From Candidatus Arsenophonus triatominarum (lineage in GTDB: Bacteria > Pseudomonadota > Gammaproteobacteria > Enterobacterales > Enterobacteriaceae): a stretch of DNA of 50,784 nt. The DNA is taken from assembly GCF_001640365.1 (NCBI RefSeq), contig NZ_LWMI01000053.1:1-50784 (forward strand). Reading direction: 5' to 3'. Position 1 is the stretch's first letter. Each line of letters opens with the position of its first letter. Under the pieces are notes generated by a model. The model did not search any database. It was not told where the DNA came from and worked only from the letters and a program-made list of their open reading frames with translations. The position numbers and the translations under genes were made by a program. Below, piece after piece: positions 17,615 to 26,771 of this stretch.

Positions 17615-19384
17615 TCACATCATACATAATTTTTTTAAAATATTTAGATTCAAAAACCGTTCAGTCGGGATTTCTGTATCACTTACTATCTCAGGGAACA
17701 TCATTCTATCCTGTAATTTAATTTCAGTATTTAAAATTTTAATTTTTTGTTTTTCCAATCCATCTTCATTAAACAATATATTAACGTTAATCTTATGTGA
17801 TATATGATTTTGTTGCAGTTGAATATTAGGTGGAGATAACTCACCGATAGAAGGACCAAATTTCTCTATTGGCCATCTTAAAAATATATCAACATCAATA
17901 CCTTGTTGTCTACTTACCTCGAAACTAACTTCCGGCTTTCCCACTTTCATCCAAATATTTTCTACACAAATAAGATCTGGTTTTTGGTGGGTAAATTGAT
18001 TGAATAGCAGTTTTTCGAAGCTCTTATTCATTTTTTCAGAGATTAAATATTTGCTTAATATCAGTAGGTTATTTGGGTTATTATCCACCATATAGGATAA
18101 TTTTTCCAACTGTAGTTTCTTTAACTTTATTTGGTCTGTTTGACCACTCCAGCTATTTTGAGCCTGAGCAACAAACTGATTTCCCATGTCGGTAATCCAC
18201 CTGACATAGCTCAGGTGATTATTATTTATTCTAAGATTAATTCCAGCAGTAGGTGACTTGATAAATTCTCCGTCAGTAAACAGATGAGCAACTTCCTCAT
18301 GGTTGTGATCCTGAATCAAAAACTCATTATCGATAAACATCTGTAATTGGCTAAAAGAATTATAAAAAATAGATTTCTCGATTGAAATCGATTCGATATC
18401 GCCATGCCAATTTTGCGCCACTTTTATTTCTGATCCAGTAACCCTCGACAAAAAATCTCTGATAGATTTTTTTTCTTCTTGCAAGATTTGACGTATTCCG
18501 GAAGGCAATGCGTCAATGTTTTTATCCACAACACACCCTTGATTGCTGGCATAAGCCATCATAATAATTTTAGCAAAATGCTTGTGTGAGATATCTTCCT
18601 TTATCTCTAAATTCATAGGCCAACATTCATTATTAAAGACTGATGAAAGTTTTTGTTCTCTGTAAGGTAATTGCAGATAATCATAAATACTATCAAGATT
18701 AGAAATAACCGATGTTACATTACTGATAGTACTGATAGTTTCATTCAATATTGGCTTTGGCGGCAGCTTGCTAGGATCGCTCTCTAAAAACTCATATAAT
18801 TTCCATGCAGCCCCACTATGCAAAATGTTGGTATCGCGGTATTCAGGGCGATTCAATATGGCCCGTTTTAGCGCTGACATAAGCGTAGAGGAAATTATTT
18901 TCCCTCCGAAAATACCAGAAAAACCATTATCCAAAGCTAATTTTAGAACATTTTCACCATTTTCATATTTTGTCAAAGCTACCAAAACACGCTCAAGAGC
19001 ATGATCTTTCAAGTTGGGACCTAACATTTTTGTTATTCCCATGGCTACATTATTTATACATCCTTCAGTATTAGGGCCTCTAGAATTTAGAAGGAGATTA
19101 ACCAGGGAAGTCAAACCGTTATTAACTTGTTCTTGTGTATTACTAAAAAGAACGGACCTGCTCTGATTAATTATCTCTGCGCTGCGGTTCCCGAAAAATT
19201 TGGTATTGATACCATATTGCTGACAGATTGATACAGAATCAGAAATAATGCGTTTAGCCAGATTATTGCGGGTAATTCCCCCCCCAGTGATACGTTTAAC
19301 TACCCCATTAATTTTACTACTCTTATTAAGTATTCTATATACTAAAAGACTAGCGGAGAGTCTAGTAATTAAAATTTTGTTCAT
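17615..19384 (-). CDS. Candidate type III effector of unknown family (589 aa)
   Basis: A 589-aa intact protein without signal peptide, membrane segments or a domain I recognise. The N-terminus (MNKILITRLSASLLVYRILN) is hydrophobic/basic and serine-containing. The centre carries ALTKYENGENVLKLALDNGF, and the C-terminal third has FEVSRQQGIDVDIFLRWPIE. Support for an effector role comes from its neighbour: a CesT-type chaperone gene sits directly upstream and overlaps it by four bases (ATGA, 19381-19384), so the two are translationally coupled. The gene remains open over 1.77 kb in a heavily decayed plasmid, which argues for selection. No catalytic motif is claimed. Confidence 0.7.
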   Translation of the reverse strand: MNKILITRLSASLLVYRILNKSSKINGVVKRITGGGITRNNLAKRIISDSVSICQQYGINTKFFGNRSAEIINQSRSVLFSNTQEQVNNGLTSLVNLLLNSRGPNTEGCINNVAMGITKMLGPNLKDHALERVLVALTKYENGENVLKLALDNGFSGIFGGKIISSTLMSALKRAILNRPEYRDTNILHSGAAWKLYEFLESDPSKLPPKPILNETISTISNVTSVISNLDSIYDYLQLPYREQKLSSVFNNECWPMNLEIKEDISHKHFAKIIMMAYASNQGCVVDKNIDALPSGIRQILQEEKKSIRDFLSRVTGSEIKVAQNWHGDIESISIEKSIFYNSFSQLQMFIDNEFLIQDHNHEEVAHLFTDGEFIKSPTAGINLRINNNHLSYVRWITDMGNQFVAQAQNSWSGQTDQIKLKKLQLEKLSYMVDNNPNNLLILSKYLISEKMNKSFEKLLFNQFTHQKPDLICVENIWMKVGKPEVSFEVSRQQGIDVDIFLRWPIEKFGPSIGELSPPNIQLQQNHISHKINVNILFNEDGLEKQKIKILNTEIKLQDRMMFPEIVSDTEIPTERFLNLNILKKLCMM

Positions 19385-19836
19385 ATAATTAAATTATTTT
19401 TAAAACGTTTATTTATTATATCTTCCTTTGAAGGCTCTTGAGTAATCTGGCTTATTTTTGGTAAATTTTCCTGCCAGTACTCTGTTTGTTCTATTAGTGT
19501 CTCAACGTGCATCAAAGCCGATTCTGCTGATAGCACGCTGAGATCTATTAAACAAAATAAAATCACACGCTGGCCACCTGCATCATATCCAAACCAACAG
19601 CGGTTTGTTGCTATGCCAAATAAATGTATCTGTAATATAGAAGCAAAAAAATTATCTGAAAGAGGTTTCATAATTTGCATTACCGTTGAAAAAAGGTAGA
19701 CATGATTATTATGATATTCTAAATTAATATCGATACTATCATCGAAACGTATGGTACAACCACCATTTTGGATTGCTGAACTAATATTTATATGGGTATC
19801 AGCATTCATTAATTTAAGAAATTCAGAAAAATTCAT
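19381..19836 (-). CDS. CesT-type type III secretion chaperone
   Basis: A 151-aa protein with the class I chaperone pattern: an N-terminal amphipathic helix (MNFSEFLKLMNAD), the short GGCTIRFDDSIDINLEYHNN strands, FASILQIHLFGIATNRCWFG with the small-residue turn before the third strand, GQRVILFCLIDLSVLSAESA, and a C-terminal helix ending EYWQENL. The following gene overlaps its stop and is the likely client. The start ATG 19834-19836 has only a weak site, and an IS903-like miniature element begins 14 bases upstream, so the original leader may have been replaced. Confidence 0.75.
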   Translation of the reverse strand: MNFSEFLKLMNADTHINISSAIQNGGCTIRFDDSIDINLEYHNNHVYLFSTVMQIMKPLSDNFFASILQIHLFGIATNRCWFGYDAGGQRVILFCLIDLSVLSAESALMHVETLIEQTEYWQENLPKISQITQEPSKEDIINKRFKNNLII

Positions 19837-19849
19837 AGTATTACCTACC

Positions 19850-20021
19850 GGCTTTGTTGAATAAATAGATTTTATGCTACCAATCCAGTGTGAGACGACT
19901 GATCACTGCAAAGTAAAAAATAATTTAGATCTCATGAGAAAACGGCGCACCCGAGGCGACAAGCATTTTCTACTAAATATGAAATAGTAATACAGCATGA
20001 TTCACTATTATTCAACAAACC
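19850..20021. mobile_element. IS5/IS903-like MITE upstream of the chaperone-effector operon
   Basis: About 172 bp bounded by GGCTTTGTTGAATAA at 19850 and TTATTCAACAAACC ending at 20021. These ends match the IS903-type inverted repeat (GGCTTTGTTGAATAAATC). No transposase frame is inside. It lies between the chaperone start and any upstream promoter. Confidence 0.6.
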
Positions 20022-20450
20022 CATGTTGATTACTATAAAAATAAACGTAGTTATAATAATTTAATAAATATTTAAAATTTATTATATATAATTTCTAAAA
20101 AGTTTTTATTTTTTATATAAACTATTAACAATAAATTTACTTCATTAAATAAGCATATTTATAATAAAATTAATTATTATGACTGTTTTATTAATTTTTA
20201 ACGTTATAAAAAACAGAAACACTTTTTTAAAATAATAAACATGAAAATACAGGTATTTTATATAAAAATACATTATTAAATTATTTTTATTAAAAATTAT
20301 TTTTTATATATTTTTTTAAAAAAAGATAAAAAAATAGGTAAAAAAAGATCTAAACTGTATTATTTTACTTATGTAATAAAAAACAATTGACTCATCTTTT
20401 CTTAATTAAAAATTAACAAAAATACAAAAAGATATAAATTATTTCTTATA
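20022..20450. other. Extremely AT-rich stretch, no gene seen
   Basis: Over 400 bases with long A and T runs and no plausible reading frame. It could contain the promoter region of the chaperone-effector operon (low-GC curved DNA of a kind often silenced by H-NS), but this is only an inference from composition. Confidence 0.5.
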
Positions 20451-20490
20451 CACGAGTTTCGCAATCTCCAAAAAAGAAGTATCAAAGTTC
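20451..20490 (+). repeat. Isolated CACGAGTTTCGCA transposon end
   Basis: CACGAGTTTCGCA at 20451 is the terminal repeat of the 190-bp MITE family, but the following bases are unlike the MITE. It may be the other end of the parent insertion sequence, whose transposase tail is at 41084-41215. It is cut at 20491 by an IS91-like right end next to GTTC. Confidence 0.5.
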
Positions 20491-20686
20491 ATGTATAAGA
20501 AATTAATATCCGAAATGGTTACTCATTAACCTGCACCATAATGAAATCCTTTTTATTTTCTTCTAAATTTTGCCAAAATTATGTTGAAGGTTGAGATAAG
20601 GAACGGAATAGATGGTTAAAAAACGATTAATTATTAATCAATTTTCAAGATGGTCGCCTATGGCGGCGACTTGTCATTGTTTGGTA
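20491..20686. mobile_element. IS91-like right-end (minus) and left-end (plus) fragments
   Basis: 20491-20645 is the right terminus and half of the 3' tail in minus orientation, preceded by GTTC. At 20646 CAAG-ATGGTCGCC starts a 35-40 base left-end piece in plus orientation that stops at the IS481 boundary. This head-to-tail joining of ends resembles the 1974 junction. Confidence 0.65.
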
Positions 20687-21176
20687 GCTCAGACTTAATC
20701 TGACAGTTGCCGGTTATTTATACAGTACCTGTCAGGTTAAATTTGATTTAAATCTTTCTCTCTCCAAAATTGTTTTCCATCGCGTAAAGTTGCCATAGGC
20801 GTTCGACCGCAACACATTTTTCCTTGATGAGTGCGTTGGTTATTATATTCCGCTAACCATTTATCTAAATCAGCTTGTAATTCATCTAAAGCCCTATAGA
20901 TTTTTTACGAAAAGCCACCTGATAGAACTCTTGTAATACAGTTTTATGAAAGCGTTCACAAATCCCATTAGTTTGAGGTGAACGAACTTTGGTTTTTGTA
21001 TGATCGATATCATTGATAGCGAGATAAAGTTGATAATCGTGATGTTCAACTTTACCACAATACTCACTGCCTCTGTCCGTCAGTATACGTAACACCGGTA
21101 ACCCATGCTGGGAATAAAAAGGGAGAACCTTGTCATTTAATAAATCTGCCGCCGTTATCGCGCTTTTTGTTGTGTA

Positions 21177-22057
21177 TAGCTAGGCGACTTAATTTTGATT
21201 ACAGCATATGTATTAAAAACAGGTCATCGATAGTGCATCCTGTTTCCATCTTTTTACGTTTAGCTTGAGACCATTTATGTTCTATAGGATTTAAATCTGG
21301 TGAATACACAGGCAAATATTCTATCTGGTGTCCTGCGTTTATAATTGCCTGTTCAATATTCTTACCTTTGTGAAAGCTAGCGTTGTCCATAAAAATAACA
21401 GAATTTTCAGGAAGTTCTGGGAGCAATATTTTTGTGATCCAAACATAAAAAACATCACGATTAATATTGCAATCAAATAATCCGATAGCAAAAAGGGTTG
21501 TTCCCAATAAAGCGCCAATAACATTTGTTCTTCCCTTAGCACCCCAGTTTTTCAGGCCAAAACAACGGTGACCTTTTGGGGAATAGCCGTGAGTTCGTGG
21601 AGTGTCATGTGAAAAACCACTTTCATCAATAAAAACAACAGATTTATCTTTTTTTTCATACTGTTGTCTTTTTTGCTGATGTGCCAGCCTGTCGCTTTCG
21701 TTGGTTTTTGGATGGAATAGAGTTTTTTTTATAGGTTAATCCCAGCTTTTTAAGGGATTGCCAAATAGTCTTTTTACAAACACCGAATCGCTCTGCCCGT
21801 TTCTTTTGGTAAGCATCTGGATACTGTTCCACATCTTTTGCTAAAGCATTTTTATCGAGCTTCCTCTTACGTGGCGTTGAATTTTTTGGCTCTGGTCGTT
21901 TAAGCCAACGTACTGAAGACGCTTTTCCAATACGGAATTGTTTCGCAGTTTCTCGAATTGTTAAACCTTCGGCTTTCCTTACAGATATTACTTTACGTCG
22001 AAAATCAATTGTATAACTCATAACACACCTTGTAATCAAAATTAAGTCGCCTAGCTA
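21177..22057 (-). mobile_element. IS630-family element, copy 5 (complete)
   Basis: 881 bp inserted at a TA within the IS481 transposase gene (left flank TTGTTGTG-TA, right flank TA-AAGCTTACAATG). The flanks appear contiguous when it is removed. The N-terminal half carries two substitutions relative to the other copies (Leu to Ser in GKASLVRW, Glu to Lys in QKERAER), making it the most diverged complete copy. Confidence 0.92.
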
Positions 22058-22475
22058 TAAAGCTTACAATGAACGGCTTTACTGTAAGTATCAATGTAAG
22101 TTTGTTGATAAACACGACTAACGCCTTTTAAATGATCGACATAAAAAGTATCTTGTGAACCCAGATAATCTGGATGCGCTGTTTTAATCTCACCACAGGC
22201 TTCATTATCTTGCGCTTTCTTTTCTAGAGCACTGATTTGTGATTCTGACAGGATAATTCCTCCTGTTGCGATTTTATCTTCAAGCGCTTTTAGGCGATTT
22301 GTAAAATTTTCGAGATTATGGCGCTGCCAAATAGAGCGAACGCCACTCCCCGAAACAAAAATGCCTTTTTTTCTTAGTTCATTACTACTGCGGTGTTGAC
22401 CGTGTGCAGGGTATTCAATCGCATACTCAACTACAGCGCTTTCAATCTGTTCGTCTACTCTATTTTTACGTTAGG

Positions 22476-22771
22476 TGTAGTGGCATACTAAATTTGGCCA
22501 CCTAAGTTGAGGTGATATGCTTACCTCATAATTTTTATAGGTGCCGAAATGAGTAAAATAGTTACTGCTGAATTTAAATGTGAAACCGCCAAATTAGTCC
22601 TTGACCAAAATTACACCTACCAGGAAGCCGCGAAAGGCATGAACGTCAGTCTTTCAGCGATTAGCTGGTGGGTAAGAGCCCTTCGTTTAGAACGTCAAGG
22701 GAAAACATCGCCTGGTCTGCCATTAACACCTGAACAAATTGAGTTCAGAGAAATTTTAGTTGATCACTACA
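22476..22771 (+). mobile_element. IS3 internal-deletion derivative with 3-bp target duplication
   Basis: The left inverted repeat TGTAGTGGCATACTAAATTT at 22476, the leader and the first 68 or so codons of orfA (22549, [16 protein letters not shown]) are fused directly to the outer right inverted repeat (reverse of TGTAGTGATCAACTAAAATT) ending 22771. AGG flanks both sides (22473-22475 and 22772-22774), so this deleted form appears to have been inserted as a unit or deleted in place. OrfA has a Trp in place of Arg in [10 protein letters not shown]. Confidence 0.8.
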
Positions 22772-23157
22772 AGGCACCGGTCGATTTTGATTAATTAAAG
22801 CGTTTATCCCACCATCGTTAACAAGTTCCTGGTAGCGATAAAACGTATCTCGGGATACCCCCATAATCTTACAGGCTTTTGAGACGTTATTAAGTTCTTC
22901 AGCGAAGTTAAGTAACCCGACTTTATGTTTGATGATAGGATTATTTGTTTGATACATAGAATTACCTTTTATTTAATTATCTAATGATGTTAATTAAAAC
23001 CGGTAACGCTCTTTTTTAAATCAGAATTGTCAGATTAAGTTAAGACTAATACAATGAAGATTAGTTGAAACATCCATAGACAAAAAAAGCCCTTGTGTAC
23101 TAATAGCTGATGATACACTAATTGCCAAAACACGTAGTAAAAAAATAGAGATGGTTT

Positions 23158-23178
23158 ATGTATAAGAAATTAATACCC
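23158..23178 (-). repeat. IS91-like right-end sliver
   Basis: The terminal 21 bases of the IS91-like right end next to GTTT. The rest of the element is gone. Confidence 0.6.
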
Positions 23179-23270
23179 ATGAATGCTAGCTGTAGTAGCT
23201 GAATAGTGCAATGCTTCAGCGTTAATTAACTCAAAAAAATCTTTTTAACGCCTAAAAATTTATTAAAACT

Positions 23271-23333
23271 CTTACGCTCACCGCAAGTCTGTGACCGAGC
23301 GAAGCGAATGAGCAGACGAGGAAGCGGAATATC
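23271..23333. promoter_or_regulatory. Origin-proximal GC-rich segment resembling the ColE1 primosome assembly region
   Basis: The segment reads CCGCAAGTCTGTGACCGAGC followed by GAAGCGAATGAGCAGACGAG and GAAGCGGAAT. From memory this parallels the well-known ColE1/pMB1 segment containing GACCGAGCGCAGCGAGTCAG and GCGAGGAAGCGGAA, where a primosome assembly signal has been mapped. It lies about 75 bases before the DnaA box and 200 before the iterons. A role in lagging-strand priming is inferred from the resemblance only. Confidence 0.45.
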
Positions 23334-23408
23334 ACCATTAGTAACAAAGAAATACGGTCACTCAGTATATAACATATTTTGGGGTTTAGGGTTTTGTTGG
23401 AAGAATAG

Positions 23409-23417
23409 TTATCCACA
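23409..23417 (+). promoter_or_regulatory. DnaA box
   Basis: TTATCCACA is a perfect consensus DnaA box. It stands between the GC-rich origin segment and the iterons, as in iteron-controlled plasmid origins. Confidence 0.75.
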
Positions 23418-23527
23418 GACAAGCCTCGCGCGCGCGTAGTTATATTTAGTTATGTATAAGTTAAAAGAGTTAAAGGCATAAGAATAAGAGATAGGTTTTT
23501 GATTTTTAAAATGAAAAAAATAATTAT

Positions 23528-23735
23528 TGTGTGTAAAAGCCGACGGTTTGTGTGTAAAAGCCGATAGTTTGTGTGTAAAAGCCGATAGTTTGTGTGTAAA
23601 AGCCGAATGAAATTTCGATTTATTCACATAAATTTTAGATTTTTTGTATCTTTATTAGGCTTGTTTTCTTGATTTGCGTGTAAAAGCCGTTATATTGCGT
23701 GTGAAAGCCGATTTTTTTTTTGTGTGTAAAAGCCG
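23528..23735 (+). repeat. RepA iterons (seven copies)
   Basis: Four copies of TGTGTGTAAAAGCCGA start at 21-bp intervals (GTGTGTAAAA at 23529, 23550, 23571, 23592). After a gap there are three more: GCGTGTAAAAGCCG at 23676, GCGTGTGAAAGCCG at 23697 (21 bp apart) and GTGTGTAAAAGCCG at 23722. Two-turn spacing puts the first four on one helix face. These are the expected RepA binding sites for initiation and, in the second block, possibly for autoregulation and copy control of repA. Confidence 0.88.
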
Positions 23736-23811
23736 AAAAACAAATCTGTTTGATGTTGCAAGCACCAAACAGATTCTAACTTGCAATCCTAAATACTCTA
23801 GGAGAGAAGCT

Positions 23812-24744
23812 GTGGTTGATCTTACAAAGATAAAGAGAAAATACAACTTGAATACACTACGTCCTTATAAACATAAGCTATTAGAGTTTTTTATCGCTGA
23901 TGAAGTTAATATTTCAACATTTCGTGATGAAATTGCGACAATGGAACATCCTTTTTTTGCTTTAAAAGCAGGTGATACTAAAGATCGTGAATATAAGAAT
24001 GGGAATGTGACTGTGATAGTAAGATCCAATTCACTTGGATTAGCGACTATTTTTGATAAGGATATTTGGATCTATGTTATTTCTAAATTACAAGAAGCGA
24101 TTAATAGCGGTAAGCCAATTAGTCGTACTATCGCTTTTACCCCGTATGATTTTTTTGTGACGACTAATCGTGATAGAAGTGGCCGAGCCTATGAAGATTT
24201 GAAAAAGGCACTATCTCGATTATCCGGTACTCGTATTCAAACCAATATTATTTATTCTGAAGAAGATAAAAAAATAATTGATTTTGGTTTGATTGATAAG
24301 TGGGAATTTATAGAGACAAAAAAAGGTAAATTGGAAATTGGGATGATTGAGGTTACTTTACCCGATTGGCTTTTTCATGCAATTACTAAGACTAGAGTAT
24401 TACAAATCAGTCCTGATTATTTCCGTATTCGTAAAGCTATAGATAGACGTTTGTATGAAATAGCCCGCAAGCATTGTGGTAGCCAGTCTGAATTTGTAAT
24501 CTCTTTAGAAAAACTTCATCTAAAAACTGGTAGTTCGTCAAATAAAAGAGAATTTAAGCGATTAGTTAAGAATCTTTGTGTGAAAAATGATCTTCCTGAC
24601 TATGAAATCTTTTTAGACATTTCAAATGGTAAAATAACTTTCAAAAATCGCAATCAAAATACTCCACAAGCAGAATCATCTAGTAGGCGGGAGAACGGAA
24701 AACGAGAAGTTTATAAAATAAAAAAAACTTTACTTAAAAAATAA
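23812..24744 (+). CDS. repA: Plasmid replication initiator RepA (replication initiator protein A family)
   Basis: About 310 aa. It binds the iterons upstream to open the origin and recruit replication proteins. Family-typical stretches are MEHPFFALKAGDTKDREYKN (about residues 43-62), VTVIVRSNSLGLATIFDKDI, NRDRSGRAYEDLKKALSRLS with GTRIQTN, and the winged-helix region ISPDYFRIRKAIDRRLYEIA. An open frame extends upstream to 23674, but it would run through three iterons. I chose GTG 23812 because AGGAGAG at 23800-23806 lies 5 bases before it and the upstream codons are just iteron sequence. Length and conservation are consistent with an intact, working initiator. MITE copy B follows 11 bases after the stop. 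Confidence 0.9.
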   Translation: MVDLTKIKRKYNLNTLRPYKHKLLEFFIADEVNISTFRDEIATMEHPFFALKAGDTKDREYKNGNVTVIVRSNSLGLATIFDKDIWIYVISKLQEAINSGKPISRTIAFTPYDFFVTTNRDRSGRAYEDLKKALSRLSGTRIQTNIIYSEEDKKIIDFGLIDKWEFIETKKGKLEIGMIEVTLPDWLFHAITKTRVLQISPDYFRIRKAIDRRLYEIARKHCGSQSEFVISLEKLHLKTGSSSNKREFKRLVKNLCVKNDLPDYEIFLDISNGKITFKNRNQNTPQAESSSRRENGKREVYKIKKTLLKK

Positions 24745-24755
24745 TCTCTTTAATA

Positions 24756-24942
24756 CATAAGTTTCGCACAGCCATATAAATTCCAGAAATGGCTTAAAAG
24801 TAATGGTTAATTTGCAAGTTACTAAAACGTATAAATTTGTTTAAATTACAGTAAGTTACTTTTAATTTATAAGATTTTATTTATATATTATGCTGAATTA
24901 AACTTAAAAATAGAGCGTTTTTTTATTGGTGCGAAACTCGTG
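24756..24942 (-). mobile_element. MITE copy B with 5-bp target duplication
   Basis: About 187 bp in the orientation opposite to copy A. The ends are CATAAGTTTCGCACA (two changes) and GGTGCGAAACTCGTG. TAATA flanks both sides (24751-24755 and 24943-24947). IS630 copy 6 inserted at the TA within the right duplication. Confidence 0.85.
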
Positions 24943-24947
24943 TAATA

Positions 24948-25828
24948 TAGCTAGGCGACTTAATTTTGATTACAAGGTGTGTTATGAGTTATACAATTGA
25001 TTTTCGACGTAAAGTAATATCTGTAAGGAAAGCCGAAGGTTTAACAATTCGAGAAACTGCGAAACAATTCCGTATTGGAAAAGCGTCTTTAGTACGTTGG
25101 CTTAAACGACCAGAGCCAAAAAATTCAACGCCACGTAAGAGGAAGCTCGATAAAAATGCTTTAGCAAAAGATGTGGAACAGTATCCAGATGCTTACCAAA
25201 AGGAACGGGCAGAGCGATTCGGTGTTTGTAAAAAGACTATTTGGCAATCCCTTAAAAAGCTGGGATTAACCTATAAAAAAAACTCTATTCCATCCAAAAA
25301 CCAACGAAAGCGACAGGCTGGCACATCAGCAAAAAAGACAACAGTATGAAAAAAAAGATAAATCTGTTGTTTTTATTGATGAAAGTGGTTTTTCACATGA
25401 CACTCCACGAACTCACGGCTATTCCCCAAAAGGTCACCGTTGTTTTGGCCTGAAAAACTGGGGTGCTAAGGGAAGAACAAATGTTATTGGCGCTTTATTG
25501 GGAACAACCCTTTTTGCTATCGGATTATTTGATTGCAATATTAACCGTGATGTTTTTTATGTTTGGATCACAAAAATATTGCTCCCAGAACTTCCTGAAA
25601 ATTCTGTTATTTTTATGGACAACGCTAGCTTTCACAAAGGTAAGAATATTGAACAGGCAATTATAAACGCAGGACACCAGATAGAATATTTGCCTGTGTA
25701 TTCACCAGATTTAAATCCTATAGAACATAAATGGTCTCAAGCTAAACGTAAAAAGATGGAAACAGGATGCACTATCGATGACCTGTTTTTAATACATATG
25801 CTGTAATCAAAATTAAGTCGCCTAGCTA
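24948..25828 (+). mobile_element. IS630-family element, copy 6 (complete)
   Basis: 881 bp between repA and the partition locus. The transposase runs from ATG 24984 to TAA 25806 in two frames, the first ending at TGA 25349. It shares one silent-like substitution (AACCGT for AATCGT near 25546) only with copy 4, suggesting these two are sister copies. Confidence 0.92.
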
Positions 25829-25881
25829 TATTTATTAATAGCTTAATGAATTTGACAAATTTATTAAATTTAATTATTGTT

Positions 25882-26137
25882 AAGCTAACAAGCTAACAAG
25901 CTAACAAGCTAACAAGCTAACAAGCTAACAAGCTAACAAGCTAACAAGCTAACAAGCTAACAAGCTAACAAGCTAACAAGCTAACAAGCTAACAAGCTAA
26001 CAAGCTAACAAGCTAACAAGCTAACAAGCTAACAAGCTAACAAGCTAACAAGCTAACAAGCTAACAAGCTAACAAGCTAACAAGCTAACAAGCTAACAAG
26101 CTAACAAGCTAACAAGCTAACAAGCTAACAAGCTAAC
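25882..26137 (+). repeat. Candidate centromere: 32 perfect tandem copies of an 8-bp unit
   Basis: AAGCTAAC is repeated 32 times without a single mismatch (256 bp). A partial 33rd unit, AAG followed by G, forms the AAGG ribosome site of parA. Because 8 is not a multiple of 3, every frame meets a TAA or TAG each 24 bases, so it is not coding. Small ribbon-helix-helix partition proteins bind arrays of 7-8 bp direct repeats upstream of their own operon. By that precedent this is the parS-like site and probably the par operator. Confidence 0.75.
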
Positions 26138-26147
26138 AAGGTATTGT

Positions 26148-26771
26148 ATGATATTGCTTATAGGTTCACAAAAAGGTGGAGTAGGAAAATCAACTTTATC
26201 AGTTAATATTGGAGGATATTTATCACAATTAGGCAAATCAGTGATTATAGTTGATGCTGATGATCAGCAATCGATTATGAAATGGTATAATGATAGGGGA
26301 GATAATAGGAAGCAATTAACTGTTGTATCGGCCTCCGGTAATATAAAAAAAACATTATTAGAATTAGATAAAAGATACGATTATGTGATAGCAGATAGTG
26401 CTGGTAGAGATAGCCAAGAACTCCGTTCAGGTTTATTGTCAGCAGATATATTAATATCACCATTAAGACCATCCCAGATGGATTTAGATACTGTCCCTAA
26501 AATTGATGAAGTGTGTAAAATAGCAAAAGATTACAATGAACGATTAAAAGGCTATTTATTGCTAAGTATGTGTCCTACCAATATTTTTATAGATGAAGCG
26601 CATCAAGCTGCTGATGTTTTAGAATATCCTAATTTATTTTTATTAAAAAGTAGAATCTTTGATAGAAAAATTTATCGAGATACATGGGCAAATAGTTTAT
26701 TTGTTCATGAGAGTGAAAATAATAAAGCCAAAAGTGAAATAGAGATCTTGTCTAAAGAGGTGTTGCTTTGA
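26148..26771 (+). CDS. parA: Partition ATPase ParA (type Ib)
   Basis: A 207-aa deviant-Walker ATPase that moves plasmid copies apart over the nucleoid. The start of the protein is the Walker box, KGGVGKST at residues 9-16, with the signature Lys9 and Lys14. Walker A' VIIVDADDQQS and Walker B-type DYVIADSAGRD follow. The protein lacks the N-terminal DNA-binding domain of type Ia ParA, so regulation must come from the small partner. ATG 26148 uses AAGG at 26138-26141, which is made by the end of the tandem repeat. It overlaps the next gene by 3 bases. Confidence 0.92.
   Translation: MILLIGSQKGGVGKSTLSVNIGGYLSQLGKSVIIVDADDQQSIMKWYNDRGDNRKQLTVVSASGNIKKTLLELDKRYDYVIADSAGRDSQELRSGLLSADILISPLRPSQMDLDTVPKIDEVCKIAKDYNERLKGYLLLSMCPTNIFIDEAHQAADVLEYPNLFLLKSRIFDRKIYRDTWANSLFVHESENNKAKSEIEILSKEVLL

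Larger units (their letters stand above)
20690..23040 (-). pseudogene. IS481-family element, transposase split by two insertions
   Basis: The transposase starts at ATG 22955-22957 (MYQTNNPIIKHKVG, helix-turn-helix ACKIMGVSRDTFYRYQ) and ends at TAA 20737-20739. It retains a DDE core segment (LRILTDRGSEYCG, SPQTNGICERFHKTV) and the tail RTHQGKMCCGRTPMATL. It is interrupted by the IS3 derivative at 22476-22771, by IS630 copy 5 at 21177-22057, and by frameshifts near 20890. Outer repeats of the GTCAGATTAAGT type lie near 20692-20704 and 23029-23040. Confidence 0.8.

Noticed and set aside
25498..25806. The 102-codon ORF (and the 67-codon ORF overlapping it) in each IS630 copy as independent genes
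   Set aside because: The 102-codon frame is the second half of the transposase, with two of the three catalytic residues. The 67-codon frame overlaps it out of frame and has no family features.
25882..26137. CRISPR array
   Set aside because: The unit is 8 bp with no spacers and no cas genes nearby. It fits a partition site.
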